Source of the DNA: Firmicutes bacterium UBA5473
Lineage (GTDB): Bacteria > Bacillota > DTU084
Direction of reading: 5' to 3'
Assembly (NCBI GenBank): GCA_002427165.1
Contig: DIQB01000020.1
Coordinates: 33,442-56,604, forward strand
DNA length: 23,163 bases
The position numbers and the translations under genes are program-made. The stretch's first letter is position 1, and each line of letters starts with the position of its first letter. This document shows positions 14,129 to 22,900 of the stretch, piece after piece. The notes below the pieces were generated by a model that worked only from the letters and a program-made list of their open reading frames with translations, had not been told where the DNA came from and made no database searches.

Positions 14129-14587
14129 GTGAGGCGGTTTCAATTTAAGCTCCAGACAGTGCTAGACGTGAAGAAAAAGCGAGAAGAGGTGCTGCAGGCA
14201 GAGCTAGCTCAGCTCCGAGAGCTGTATCAACAACAACAAGAGAGCCTGGCGCATCTTGAGGAGAAACACCTCTTCTATCAAGCCCAACTGCAAAACCAAA
14301 GAGAGGACCAGCTCGAGATCAAAAGCATTCTGGCCCATCTAGAATACCTTAAGTTTATCGCAGGACAAATTTCCCAGCAAGAGGAAGAGCTATCCAGGCT
14401 CACAGAGGCCCTAGAGGGAAAACGCGCCAGCTTAGTTGAGGCCTCCCAGGAGTGCCAGCTGCTCGAAGGGCTCAAAGAGCGGGAGCGAGTAGGCCATCTT
14501 TTGGAGTATCGCCGGGAGGAACAGCGCTTTTTAGATGAGGTGGCGCAGCTGAGCTTTGTGCGGAAGGAGGCAGGGTTATTATCATGA
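14129..14587 (+). CDS. fliJ: Flagellar export chaperone/stalk protein FliJ
   Basis: 152 aa, typical. Seen: N-terminal FQFKLQTVLDVKKKREEVLQ, then an almost continuous charged coiled coil rich in Glu, Gln, Leu and Arg, with a C-terminal EQRFLDEVAQLSF segment. FliJ is the central stalk of the FliI hexamer. GTG start 1 bp after the fliI stop, so translation is coupled. It overlaps the next gene by 4 bp. Confidence 0.9.
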   Translation: MRRFQFKLQTVLDVKKKREEVLQAELAQLRELYQQQQESLAHLEEKHLFYQAQLQNQREDQLEIKSILAHLEYLKFIAGQISQQEEELSRLTEALEGKRASLVEASQECQLLEGLKERERVGHLLEYRREEQRFLDEVAQLSFVRKEAGLLS

Positions 14588-15129
14588 AAGTCCTCAAAAT
14601 CCTCCTCAGTCTAATTTTAGTGGTTGCCATTCTTTTTAGCATTGACTTTTTAGGCTTTTATCCTGTAGGCAAAAAAACATTGGGGCTTTTGAAAAAAACA
14701 CCCCTCAAGGGCCCCCTGAAAACTTGGGAGCTGGGAGCCGCACGCCTGCAGGAATGGGAAGCGGAGCAAGCCCTCCTGCTCGCGGAAAAAGAGCAGCTAA
14801 AAAAGAAAGAACAAGAACTTGCAGCCCAAAGGGAAGAGCTTGAAGCCCAAAGGATGAGGCTCTCGCGGGAGGCAGAGCAGACAGCAAATCTAATTGCCCA
14901 GCTCCAGAAGCAGGAAAATCGTGCCACAGAGCAGAAAGATCAACAGAAGTCAATTGCCCAGCAGGCCACCCTCGTGGCTAAGATGAAGCCTAAACAAGCA
15001 GCAGAAGTCTTAGCGCAACTGGAGATGGGGATTACCCGAGAAGTTTTGGGGAAAATGGATCCCCGGACAGCTGCCAGGATCCTAGAGCAAATGGAGCCCT
15101 ACAGGGCAGCCCAAGCGCTCCCCCAATAA
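14584..15129 (+). CDS. ylxF: YlxF/MotE-like membrane coiled-coil protein with MgtE N-terminal-like domain
   Basis: 181 aa. Seen: one N-terminal membrane helix (about 5-24, ILLSLILVVAILFSIDFLGF), a long Glu/Gln/Lys coiled coil (about 50-120), and a C-terminal helical module (LVAKMKPKQAAEVLAQLEM then KMDPRTAARILEQMEP) resembling the MgtE N-terminal domain. It occupies the ylxF position between fliJ and fliK in Firmicute operons. Its role is unclear; the related MotE is a periplasmic chaperone for MotC. It is not a Mg2+ transporter, because no channel domain is present. Confidence 0.82.
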   Translation: MKVLKILLSLILVVAILFSIDFLGFYPVGKKTLGLLKKTPLKGPLKTWELGAARLQEWEAEQALLLAEKEQLKKKEQELAAQREELEAQRMRLSREAEQTANLIAQLQKQENRATEQKDQQKSIAQQATLVAKMKPKQAAEVLAQLEMGITREVLGKMDPRTAARILEQMEPYRAAQALPQ

Positions 15130-15158
15130 AACAAACATATTTGAAAGGAGGTGAGAAA

Positions 15159-16454
15159 ATGCAGTTAATGCCAATTATGGCAAGTCCACTGGAAATGCAC
15201 CCCATAGAAAACCAAGAGGCAATGGATGCGGAACTATTTGGGTCCCTTCTGGAGGCTTTAAGCGTAGATGCTGCAGCGCCCCAGACTTTAGGTATTGAAG
15301 CAAAAGCTCCTTTAGACGTAGTAGTGGCGGCACCAGACGCAAAGGAAGATGACACGGATTTTGCACTGGCAGCGGTCCTGTTGAGCCTGGTGGCAACGCC
15401 TGTGCCTTTAGAACCCATGGCACAACAGGAGTCTGGAGCGCTCTCCCCTGAGGAGATTGCCCCTGTGGACGTGCAAGGTTTGATTCAAACGGTTAGCCAA
15501 AGTCCGCTCCTATCTGAAAGCGTGCTTGTTAACCTGCTACAGCAGCTTGAGGCAAGCCCCATAGAGTTGCCAGGGGAGCTAAAACAAGAGCTAGAGGCTC
15601 TAGTAGCTGTGGCAACAGGGGAGCACCCACAGGAGACGGAGAAGTTCCTCGCTCCCAAATTCGGATTGACAGCCCCAGTGTCTCTACCGGCAAAAGAGCA
15701 GATCCAGGTGGAACAGGCAGTTTTGGCAAGCTTAGAACCTCTGTTCGGACCCAAAGAGCCAGACCGAGAGCAGCCATTATTCTTTGCCCTCTTTCCCCCA
15801 CAGGTGGAACCCCAGTCTATTGTGGATTCACCACCACAAGCTGTAGCGCCCCTTGTTTATCTGGTTCCTCCCGAGGCAGAAAGCCAAGAAGAGCCCCTTT
15901 CCAATCTACCCCAGGCCATAGCCTCTGTGCTGGAGCCTGAAAAACCTTCATTTGAGGAACAAGTCCAGGATCCTCCGGATCCGGGTTTCATCCTTAACCA
16001 AGGTAGCAAGGCAAGTGAGACCAGTAAGCTAGATGCGCCCCCAGCACCTCACGAACCCTATTCCTTTGAAGAGGTTATGTCCAGGGCCACAGTGCGGGTA
16101 GGGAAGCAGATCCAGGAGCTAGCAGTGAGAATTCAGCCCCAGAGCCTAGGCAAGGTGCTGCTGCGGGTGGCAGTGGAGGAAGGACAGCTAGTGGCCAAAT
16201 TCCTCACCGAGAGCAATCAGGCAAAGGGGATCTTGGAGCTCAATCTGCCCCAGCTACGGGAAAGCCTGGCCAAAGAGGGCTTAGTTCTGGAACGCTGTCA
16301 AGTAGCTTTAGGCTGGAGCCAGGAGTTCGGGCAAGAGCAGCGGCAAGAGCACAGATCTCGGTATCGGCCGCCTAGACGGGCAGTTAACTATGAGGAGCAT
16401 CTTACGCAAAGTGAGCCAGGAGAGCAAGTGGGACTTGTGAATTTTTTGGCTTGA
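15159..16454 (+). CDS. fliK: Flagellar hook-length control protein FliK
   Basis: 431 aa. Seen: a long low-complexity acidic, Pro/Gln/Ala-rich N-terminal part (the molecular ruler region) and a C-terminal hook-length control domain (about 313-395) with IQPQSLGKVLLRVAVEEGQL and LPQLRESLAKEGLVLERCQV. It is secreted during hook assembly and switches export specificity to filament subunits. The start at ATG 15159 is set by a near-perfect AAAGGAGGTGA ending 4 nt upstream; a TTG at 15141 would precede this Shine-Dalgarno and is rejected. The N-terminal sequence is poorly conserved, as is normal for FliK. Confidence 0.9.
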   Translation: MQLMPIMASPLEMHPIENQEAMDAELFGSLLEALSVDAAAPQTLGIEAKAPLDVVVAAPDAKEDDTDFALAAVLLSLVATPVPLEPMAQQESGALSPEEIAPVDVQGLIQTVSQSPLLSESVLVNLLQQLEASPIELPGELKQELEALVAVATGEHPQETEKFLAPKFGLTAPVSLPAKEQIQVEQAVLASLEPLFGPKEPDREQPLFFALFPPQVEPQSIVDSPPQAVAPLVYLVPPEAESQEEPLSNLPQAIASVLEPEKPSFEEQVQDPPDPGFILNQGSKASETSKLDAPPAPHEPYSFEEVMSRATVRVGKQIQELAVRIQPQSLGKVLLRVAVEEGQLVAKFLTESNQAKGILELNLPQLRESLAKEGLVLERCQVALGWSQEFGQEQRQEHRSRYRPPRRAVNYEEHLTQSEPGEQVGLVNFLA

Positions 16455-16468
16455 AGGGAGGGACAAAG

Positions 16469-16882
16469 ATGCAGGTGACGGCAACAGGCAGTGGAAGCGG
16501 GAATTACGAGCTCAACAAGACCTTAGGCAAAGATGACTTCCTGAAGCTTTTGGTAACGCAGCTGCGGTATCAGGATCCAATGCAACCGGTGGATGATAAG
16601 GAGTTTATCGCGCAGCTTGCTCAATTTTCATCCCTCGAGCAGATTCAGAACCTCAACAGCACTATGGAGCAGTTTATCACCATTAATTTGATTGAAGGAC
16701 AACTAAGCCGGGCAGCAGCCTTGGTAGGACAGGAAGTTCAGGTCTACGATCCTAGGCGTGATGCCAGTATTGAGGGCAAAGTGGAAGCTGTGCGCATGTT
16801 CGATGGCGTCTGCAAGTTGGTGATCGATGGTGAAATGCATGATCTCCATCAACTAGAGGAAATCCGAGGGGTTAAAAAATGA
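16469..16882 (+). CDS. flgD: Flagellar hook-assembly scaffold protein FlgD (short form)
   Basis: 137 aa, the short Firmicute form rather than the roughly 230-aa enterobacterial one. Seen: the conserved N-terminal block KDDFLKLLVTQLRYQDPMQP with EFIAQLAQFSSLEQ, then a small beta-rich C-terminal part (VQVYDPRRDASIEGKVEAV). FlgD caps the growing hook. The start at ATG 16469 follows AAGGGAGGGA; the in-frame TTG at 16451 lies before the Shine-Dalgarno. It overlaps the next gene by ATGA. Confidence 0.93.
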   Translation: MQVTATGSGSGNYELNKTLGKDDFLKLLVTQLRYQDPMQPVDDKEFIAQLAQFSSLEQIQNLNSTMEQFITINLIEGQLSRAAALVGQEVQVYDPRRDASIEGKVEAVRMFDGVCKLVIDGEMHDLHQLEEIRGVKK

Positions 16883-17262
16883 AAACACAACGCATAGGTA
16901 ATATCGGACCCGAGCCAGTCCAAAGGCAGCGTCCAGCGCAGAAGTTTGGTCAGGAATTAGCCAAAGCATTAGATGGCCAATTGCGCTTTTCAGCCCATGC
17001 CCAAAACAGGCTCACCGAGCGCAGAATTAAACTTTCACCAAAACAGCTTAGTGCACTCGGAGGCGCTGTGGAGCAGGCCAGAGCCAAGGGAGCGAAGGAT
17101 TCTTTGATTTTAGTGGATCAGCTTGCCTTTGTGGTGAGTGTAGAGAACCGTACTGTGATCACAGCAGCCAGCAAACAGGATCTTCGTGACCATATTTTTA
17201 CAAATATTGATAGTGCAGTTATTGTTGATGAGGCGGACCGTAAGGGGCCTTATGGCCACTGA
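16879..17262 (+). CDS. Flagellar operon protein, TIGR02530/DUF3766 family
   Basis: 127 aa. Seen: FSAHAQNRLTERRIKLSPKQ, then AVEQARAKGAKDSLILVDQL and AFVVSVENRTVITAA, ending DHIFTNIDSAVIV. These match the small family found between flgD and flgE in Firmicute and spirochaete operons. Exact role unknown; the position suggests a hook-assembly or hook-export helper. Translation is coupled to flgD through the 4-bp overlap. Confidence 0.88.
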   Translation: MKTQRIGNIGPEPVQRQRPAQKFGQELAKALDGQLRFSAHAQNRLTERRIKLSPKQLSALGGAVEQARAKGAKDSLILVDQLAFVVSVENRTVITAASKQDLRDHIFTNIDSAVIVDEADRKGPYGH

Positions 17263-17305
17263 CCGACAGAGGTGGCCAAAAAAGCAGAAGGAGGCATGAT
17301 TTTCC

Positions 17306-18532
17306 ATGATGCGATCTATGTTCGCCGGAGTTTCCGGCTTGAGAACACACCAGGTAAAGATGGATGTTATTGGCAACAACATCGCCAATGTTAATACATA
17401 CGGTTTTAAGGCCAGTCGGGCCACATTTCAGGATCTATTGAGCCAGACCTTCCAAGGTGCATCTGCCCCACAAAGTGGCAGGGGCGGCATCAACCCCCAG
17501 CAGGTAGGCCTTGGCGTGCAGCTGGCTTCAATTGATACCCTCTTCTCCCCTGGAAACCTTCAGGGGACAGGACTCAACACAGACCTTGCCATTCAAAATG
17601 ATGGCTTTTTCGCAGTTGGAGACGGGCAGAAGATGTACTATACCAGGGCAGGCAACTTCGACTTCGACGGTCAGGGGAACCTAATTAGCCGCTCCAATGG
17701 CATGAAGGTGTACGGCTGGATGGCAAACTCCAGCGGCGAGATCGACAATAGGCGCACAGTTGAGACCATCGTTGTGCCCAAGGGCCAAGTGATAAATGCT
17801 GTGGCCACAGGCCAGGTACAGGCAGGCAAGAACTTGGATGCAGCGCTACTGGTGGGGGAGAGCATCACCAGCTCCATCGAGGTCTTTGATTCTTTAGGCA
17901 TCAACCATACCCTGAAAGTTACCTTTACTAAAGATGCAGAGAACCAGTGGAGCTGGCTGGCTGATGGTGATACCTTAACTGGTACCGGCAGTGGTAGCTT
18001 GGAGTTCAATAGCGATGGCTCTCTGAATCTCGGCTCTGCAGGCAATGCCAGCTTTACCTTGGCTACAGGTGCAAATCCCCTCTCGATTAACCTGGATTTT
18101 GGAAGTCTCACCCAGCTGGCAGAGGCGGATTCCTCAGCTGAACTGATAAATCAAAATGGTTTTCCCATGGGTTCCCTTGAGTCCGGCAGAGTAAGCTTCG
18201 ATACAAATGGCGTGATCACAGGCTACTATTCAAATGGCCTTCGCAAGACTTTGGGGCAGGTAGCCTTGGCAATTTTCAATAACCCTGGAGGATTGATGAA
18301 GGTGGGCCAGACCCTCTTTGAGGAGTCCAATAACTCTGGCGTGGCTCAGCTGGGACCGGCCAACAGCGGCGGCCGAGGCTCTTTTGCTCCGGCGAACCTG
18401 GAGATGTCCAATGTGGAACTGGCCCAGGAGTTCACAGAGATGATTACAGCTCAGAGGGGCTTTCAGGCCAATTCCAGGGTGATCACTACCTCAGATGAGA
18501 TGCTCCAGGAGCTAGTGAATCTCAAGCGATAG
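17306..18532 (+). CDS. flgE: Flagellar hook protein FlgE
   Basis: 408 aa. Seen: N-terminal MRSMFAGVSGLRTHQVKMDV and IGNNIANVNTYGFKASRATF, the DLAIQNDGFFAV block, a variable middle domain, and the C-terminal EMITAQRGFQANSRVITTSD, all diagnostic of the rod/hook family; length and position fit FlgE. It polymerises into the hook. There are two adjacent ATGs (17306, 17309); AAGGAGG at 17288-17294 lies 11-14 nt upstream. An out-of-frame ATG at 17296 abuts that Shine-Dalgarno and is not used by FlgE. Confidence 0.96.
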   Translation: MMRSMFAGVSGLRTHQVKMDVIGNNIANVNTYGFKASRATFQDLLSQTFQGASAPQSGRGGINPQQVGLGVQLASIDTLFSPGNLQGTGLNTDLAIQNDGFFAVGDGQKMYYTRAGNFDFDGQGNLISRSNGMKVYGWMANSSGEIDNRRTVETIVVPKGQVINAVATGQVQAGKNLDAALLVGESITSSIEVFDSLGINHTLKVTFTKDAENQWSWLADGDTLTGTGSGSLEFNSDGSLNLGSAGNASFTLATGANPLSINLDFGSLTQLAEADSSAELINQNGFPMGSLESGRVSFDTNGVITGYYSNGLRKTLGQVALAIFNNPGGLMKVGQTLFEESNNSGVAQLGPANSGGRGSFAPANLEMSNVELAQEFTEMITAQRGFQANSRVITTSDEMLQELVNLKR

Positions 18533-18543
18533 GGGGAGAGGTC

Positions 18544-18762
18544 ATGATTAGCGTCACCCGTCTCGATGGTAGGCAAATCGTGGTCAATGCTTTTTTAATC
18601 GAACTTGTGGAATGTACACCAGATACAGTGTTGTCTTTAACCACCGGTCGCAAGGTATTGGTGCAAGAGACAGTGGAAGTGGTGGTAGGGCGGGCCAAAG
18701 CCTTCTTTGGCGAGGTGGGTGCCCTTCGCTTCGTCCCCACGCAACCGCAAAACAGGGAGTGA
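18544..18762 (+). CDS. flbD: Flagellar protein FlbD
   Basis: 72 aa. Seen: MISVTRLDGRQIVVNAFLIE and the ECTPDTVLSLTTGRKVLVQE block that defines the small FlbD family found after flgE in Firmicutes and spirochaetes. No enzymatic role is known; it is thought to help motility or stator function. GGGGGAGAGGTC precedes the ATG. It ends 5 bp before the motA start. Confidence 0.92.
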   Translation: MISVTRLDGRQIVVNAFLIELVECTPDTVLSLTTGRKVLVQETVEVVVGRAKAFFGEVGALRFVPTQPQNRE

Positions 18763-18767
18763 ATTCA

Positions 18768-19577
18768 GTGGATATTGCAACTTTGCTGGGCATTTTTTTG
18801 GGTATTGGCTCGATTTTATGGGGGATGATGGGCGGTGGCAGCCTGTCCACTTTTGTGGAGTTCCGCTCTATGGCCATCACCTTCGGGGGGGCCATCGCTG
18901 GCACCCTCATCGCCTTCCCTTTTTCCAGGGTAGTGCAAACTTTTAAGATTGCAGGCAAGATCTTTCAAAAGCAGGAGCAGGATCCTGAAAGTGTTATCGC
19001 CACTTTGGTGGCCTTCGCTGAAAGGGCTAGACGGGATGGCCTCTTGGCCCTAGAGGACGAGGCGCAACATCTGCCGGATCCTTTTTTGCAAAAGGGGATC
19101 CAGCTAGTAGTGGATGGCACGGATCCGGAGCTTGTGCGCTCTATTTTGGAGATAGAGCTCTCTTTTCTTGAGGAGCGCCACAAACAGGGACAGAGGCTGT
19201 TTGAGACCATTGGCTTTTTGGCTCCTGCTTTCGGGATGATCGGTACCCTGATCGGCCTCATCCAGATGCTCAAGCAGCTGCAGGATCCTTCCACAGTGGG
19301 ACCGAACATGGCCATCGCTCTCATCACCACCCTTTATGGTGCGCTGTTGGCGAACCTAGTCTGTATTCCCACAGCCAATAAGCTGGGAGTGCGCTCTAGT
19401 GAGGAGATTCTTCTCAAAGAAGTGATTATCGAAGGGATTCTTTCCATTCAAGCTGGAGAAAACCCCAGGATTGTCAGGGAGAAGCTAGAGGCATTTCTCT
19501 CCCCTGTGCGTCGCAACAATATCGGGGATGTGAGCTTGTCTCAAGAGGAGCGGGTGGTGGTAGGCAGTGGCAGGTAG
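18768..19577 (+). CDS. motA: Flagellar stator protein MotA
   Basis: 269 aa. Seen: four membrane segments, two near the N-terminus (ATLLGIFLGIGSILWGMMGG; AITFGGAIAGTLIAFPF) and two C-terminal (GFLAPAFGMIGTLIGLIQML; AIALITTLYGALLANLVCIP). Between them is the charged cytoplasmic loop that contacts FliG. Forms the ion-driven stator with MotB. The start is GTG 18768 with GGGAG 8 nt upstream; the reading frame is open back to 18612 but that part overlaps flbD and is not homologous. It overlaps motB by 11 bp. Confidence 0.95.
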   Translation: MDIATLLGIFLGIGSILWGMMGGGSLSTFVEFRSMAITFGGAIAGTLIAFPFSRVVQTFKIAGKIFQKQEQDPESVIATLVAFAERARRDGLLALEDEAQHLPDPFLQKGIQLVVDGTDPELVRSILEIELSFLEERHKQGQRLFETIGFLAPAFGMIGTLIGLIQMLKQLQDPSTVGPNMAIALITTLYGALLANLVCIPTANKLGVRSSEEILLKEVIIEGILSIQAGENPRIVREKLEAFLSPVRRNNIGDVSLSQEERVVVGSGR

Positions 19578-20304
19578 AAGGAGGCAAAGGGCGGATAACC
19601 AGGACTTCTCATCCCCAGCCTGGATGACAACCTATGCAGATATGGTGCAACTGATCCTTTGCTTCTTTATTGCCCTCTTTGCGTTCTCCCAGGTGGATGC
19701 CAAGAAGTTCCAACAGGTTGCCCGTTCTCTGAACACTGTCTTTAGCGGTGGCCAGGGGATTTTGGAAAGCGGACAATTGCCAAATAATGGGGAATCCATT
19801 TTGGATGATCCCCATTTTCTCCAGGAGATGGCAGCACTGGAGGAGACTTATCGCTCCTTGGAGGAGTATTTGGCCCAAGAGGGCTTAAGCGAGAAAGTGG
19901 AGCTGGAGCGAGACGAGCGGGGCATTATAGTGAGCTTTGCCGATCGAGTCCTCTTTGAGCTAGGAAAAGCAGAGATTCTGCCCCCCTCCCGAACAGTACT
20001 AGGGGAGGTGGCCCAAATTATCGGGCCCCTCCCCAATCAGCTGCGGGTGGAGGGCCATACTGATAACCTGCCGATCAGTACAGCGCAATTTCCCTCCAAC
20101 TGGGAGCTATCCACAGCTAGGGCAACTGGAGTGGTGCGCTTCTTCGTTGAGGAGTGTGGCTTTTCGCCCACGAAACTCTCTGCGGCAGGTTATGGAGAGT
20201 GGAGGCCTCGTTTTCCCAATGACTCAGCTGCCCACAGGGCCAAGAACAGGCGGGTAGATCTGGTGATTTTAAGAACGAGTCTTAGCGAAAACGAGCCTAA
20301 CTAA
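19567..20304 (+). CDS. motB: Flagellar stator protein MotB (OmpA-like peptidoglycan-binding)
   Basis: 245 aa. Seen: a basic N-terminus, SPAWMTTYADMVQLILCFFI with the likely ion-binding Asp 25 at the start of the single membrane helix, then an OmpA-like domain with VEGHTDNLPI (about 161-170), NWELSTARATGVV and NRRVDLVI. It anchors the stator to peptidoglycan. The coupling ion (H+ or Na+) cannot be settled from these features alone. GTG start lies inside the motA 3' end, so synthesis is coupled. Confidence 0.95.
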   Translation: MAGRRRQRADNQDFSSPAWMTTYADMVQLILCFFIALFAFSQVDAKKFQQVARSLNTVFSGGQGILESGQLPNNGESILDDPHFLQEMAALEETYRSLEEYLAQEGLSEKVELERDERGIIVSFADRVLFELGKAEILPPSRTVLGEVAQIIGPLPNQLRVEGHTDNLPISTAQFPSNWELSTARATGVVRFFVEECGFSPTKLSAAGYGEWRPRFPNDSAAHRAKNRRVDLVILRTSLSENEPN

Positions 20305-20324
20305 AAGCAGAAAGGACGACAGCT

Positions 20325-20771
20325 ATGGCACAGAAGGGTGTTGGCTTCGATGGCAAGCTCATCGGGATTGGCCTGGTGGCCGTGATCTTGGCGGCAGTGG
20401 GAACCTCACTTCTCACCTACTACCTTTTCGGTAAGGGTGGCGAGTCCAGGGCCACTGTGGCCCAACCTCGTGATCTGGTGAGCATGCCTGTAGGAGACTT
20501 CACAGTTAATTTGGCGGATAAAGGTGGGCTTCATTTCCTGCGGGCAAGCATTAGTGTGGGCACCAGCGGGAGTCAACTTGAGAAACTTCGTACCCGGGAG
20601 TCTCAGATCCGGGATCTGATCATTCAGGTGCTGAGGAGTAAAACCAAGGCAGAACTGGAAAACGCCCAGGGACTAGAGGCCCTGCGCAAGGAACTTGTGC
20701 GCAAGTTGTCCGGGGATTTGGGCCAGGGAAAAGTATTTACTGTTTATTTTACAGATTTTGTTGTGCAATGA
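20325..20771 (+). CDS. fliL: Flagellar basal body-associated protein FliL
   Basis: 148 aa. Seen: a short cytosolic tail, one membrane helix (about 12-34, IGIGLVAVILAAVGTSLLTY), and a periplasmic domain with the FliL pattern PVGDFTVNLADKGGLHFLRA and ending GKVFTVYFTDFVVQ. FliL rings surround and support stator units. AGAAAGGACGACAGC precedes the ATG. Lies directly between motB and fliM. Confidence 0.92.
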   Translation: MAQKGVGFDGKLIGIGLVAVILAAVGTSLLTYYLFGKGGESRATVAQPRDLVSMPVGDFTVNLADKGGLHFLRASISVGTSGSQLEKLRTRESQIRDLIIQVLRSKTKAELENAQGLEALRKELVRKLSGDLGQGKVFTVYFTDFVVQ

Positions 20772-20785
20772 TGGGGGGGTAGCCC

Positions 20786-21814
20786 GTGGCTGAGATTCTT
20801 TCACAAGAAGAAATAGATGCGCTGCTCTCTGCCATCTCCACAGGTGAGGTTGCTCCGGAAGAGGTCAAAGAGGAGAGCAAGCAGCCTAGGATTAAAAAAT
20901 ATGATTTTCGCAGGCCAGATAAGTTTTCCAAAGATCAACTGCGGACAATTCAGATGGTGCACGACACCTATGCACGCCTCCTCTCGTCCTCCCTGTCTGC
21001 GTTTTTGCGCACTATCGTGGAGGCAGAGGTGGTGGGGGTGGATCAGCTCACCTACGATGAGTTCATCAGATCCCTCCCCACTCCCAGTGCAACTTTCATT
21101 AGCACCATCGAGCCCCTTGAGGGAAACGTGATCTTTGGCCTGGATATGCCCTTGAGTTTTTCTATTATTGACCGCCTGCTAGGGGGCCAGGGAGGAGGCC
21201 AGATCCGGGAGCGGGAGCTGACAGATATTGAACAGACAGTTCTGGTGCGGATCCTCAGACGCCTCTATAGTGGTTTTAAGGAAGCCTGGAAAAATGTAGT
21301 GGAGCTGGAGCCCTCCCTTGAGAGGCTAGAGATGAACCCTCAGTTCGTGCAAATTGTGCCCCCTGGGGATATGGTGGTGCTCAACACATTGGAGCTTCAA
21401 ATTGATGATGCCCGGGGCATGCTGAATATCTGCCTGCCCTACACCACCCTTGAGCCCATCCTCTCCAAGCTCTCAGCCCACTATTGGTTTGCAGGCTCAA
21501 AACCTGATTCCCAGCCAGAGAACATCCAAAACCTTGCCCGGCGGATCCAACAGACAGTGGTGCCGGTAAGTGCAGTTATGGGCAGGGCAACCCTGTCTGT
21601 GGGAGAGGTTCTGGATCTGGGTGTGGGAGATGTAATTCCCCTCCGAGGCCAGGGAAAGGGGCTTGTGGAGCTCCAGGTTGGGTCACACGTGAAGTTTGTA
21701 GGGCATCCGGGGTATGTGGGCAGGCATATGGGGGTACAGATCGCCCAGGCTCTAGATGAAGCAACAGAAGGAGTTGAGACAGATGAACCAACAGCTGACC
21801 CAGGCGGAAATTGA
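20786..21814 (+). CDS. fliM: Flagellar motor switch protein FliM
   Basis: 342 aa. Seen: the N-terminal CheY-P binding peptide EILSQEEIDALLSAI, then KKYDFRRPDKFSKDQLRTIQ, the FliG-binding middle domain (EFIRSLPTPSATFISTIEPL, then LDMPLSFSIIDRLLGGQGGG), and a C-terminal SpoA domain (LDLGVGDVIPLRGQGKGLVE). It forms the C-ring with FliG and FliY. GTG start preceded by a G-rich run (GGGGGGG at 20772-20778). It overlaps fliY by 32 bp. Confidence 0.96.
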   Translation: MAEILSQEEIDALLSAISTGEVAPEEVKEESKQPRIKKYDFRRPDKFSKDQLRTIQMVHDTYARLLSSSLSAFLRTIVEAEVVGVDQLTYDEFIRSLPTPSATFISTIEPLEGNVIFGLDMPLSFSIIDRLLGGQGGGQIRERELTDIEQTVLVRILRRLYSGFKEAWKNVVELEPSLERLEMNPQFVQIVPPGDMVVLNTLELQIDDARGMLNICLPYTTLEPILSKLSAHYWFAGSKPDSQPENIQNLARRIQQTVVPVSAVMGRATLSVGEVLDLGVGDVIPLRGQGKGLVELQVGSHVKFVGHPGYVGRHMGVQIAQALDEATEGVETDEPTADPGGN

Positions 21815-22862
21815 TGCTCTTCTCCAGGGAGGGGATAACACTAAAACTGAGCCAGAGGTCGACGACTATCTTACTGCCATAGAGCAAGATGCAATAGGAG
21901 AGATTGGTAACATCGCCATGGGTGCTGCCGCCACCAACCTGTCGCTTTTGATCTCGCAGAAAGTGCAGATTACAACGCCTAGCGTTTCCATGATTACACT
22001 GAGTAAACAAAAAGAGGAATATGAGCGGCCCTTCGTCAGCGTCCAGGTGAATTTCCACGAGGGCGTAGAGGGCTCCAACGTGCTTATTATTCAGGATCGG
22101 GATGCAGCTGTGATCTCTCAGCTGATGATGGGCTTTGATGGAGAGGTGGAGGAACACCCCCAATTGGGGGAGCTAGAGCTTTCTGCCTTAAGTGAGGCGA
22201 TGAACCAGATGATGGGCGCTGCTGCCACAGCCATGTCTACCATGCTAGAGCAGCGGATTCTCATCTCTGCACCAGAAACTAACCTGGTGGCCCAAGCCCA
22301 GGAAACCTTAAACATTATGCCCATCGGCGAGGAAGAATTACTAGTGAAGGTGGCTTTTCGTATCAATATAGATGGCAGTCTAGATAGCACCATTATGCAA
22401 CTAATGCCACTTCCCTTAGCCAAACAAATGGTTGCCATGCTCATGGGAGAGCAGCAGCCACAGGAGGTGGAAAATCCTATGCCCGTGGAGCTACCAATCG
22501 CACCTGAGCAAAACATACCTCCAGCCCCTCTCCTCCAGGAGACCCAAGGCATACCTACAGTGCAGCCTGCCCAATTTATGCCCCTGCGCCAAAGACCCGA
22601 GGGTGGAGGGCAGAAAATGGATCTGATCATGGATGTGCCCCTGGAGGTTACAGTGGAATTGGGCCGGGCTCGGATGAGAATCCGGGAGATCCTCAATCTC
22701 AGTGGGGGCTCTGTGGTGGAGCTAGACAAGCTGGCAGGGGAGCCTGTGGATGTGCTCGTCAATGGGCAATTAATTGCTAAAGGTGAAGTTGTGGTGATCG
22801 ATGAAAACTTTGGAATTAAGATCACGGACCTGGTTCGAGAGGAAAAACAAGCTGCGAAATAG
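21783..22862 (+). CDS. fliY: Flagellar switch phosphatase FliY (CheC-FliN fusion)
   Basis: 359 aa. Seen: an N-terminal FliM-like CheY-binding peptide (LTQAEIDALLQGG), two CheC-type phosphatase motifs (E40xxN43 in IGEIGNIAMG; E138xxN141 in LSEAMNQMMG), a Pro/Gln linker, and a C-terminal FliN/SpoA domain (about 279-355; DLIMDVPLEVTVELGRARMR). It completes the C-ring and dephosphorylates CheY-P. Both active-site pairs look intact. I chose ATG 21783 (AAGGAG at 21768-21773, 9 nt upstream) over ATG 21756, which precedes the Shine-Dalgarno. Confidence 0.95.
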   Translation: MNQQLTQAEIDALLQGGDNTKTEPEVDDYLTAIEQDAIGEIGNIAMGAAATNLSLLISQKVQITTPSVSMITLSKQKEEYERPFVSVQVNFHEGVEGSNVLIIQDRDAAVISQLMMGFDGEVEEHPQLGELELSALSEAMNQMMGAAATAMSTMLEQRILISAPETNLVAQAQETLNIMPIGEEELLVKVAFRINIDGSLDSTIMQLMPLPLAKQMVAMLMGEQQPQEVENPMPVELPIAPEQNIPPAPLLQETQGIPTVQPAQFMPLRQRPEGGGQKMDLIMDVPLEVTVELGRARMRIREILNLSGGSVVELDKLAGEPVDVLVNGQLIAKGEVVVIDENFGIKITDLVREEKQAAK

Positions 22863-22900
22863 CAAGCAATTAAATTTTTTAACTTGAAAGGAGACCGAAG

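Noticed and set aside
18612..18767. N-terminal extension of MotA by 52 codons
   Set aside because: It overlaps flbD in another frame and has no MotA similarity; GTG 18768 has a good Shine-Dalgarno and gives the normal first membrane helix.
21576..22163. 195-codon minus-strand open frame across the fliM-fliY junction
   Set aside because: Antisense to two well-supported genes, with no recognisable domain; it is explained by codon bias of the plus strand.
22118..22825. 235-codon open frame on the minus strand opposite fliY
   Set aside because: It lies wholly antisense to a confident FliY. Its Ser/Thr/Ile-rich, low-complexity translation is typical of an antisense shadow, and no ribosome binding site or family motif is seen.
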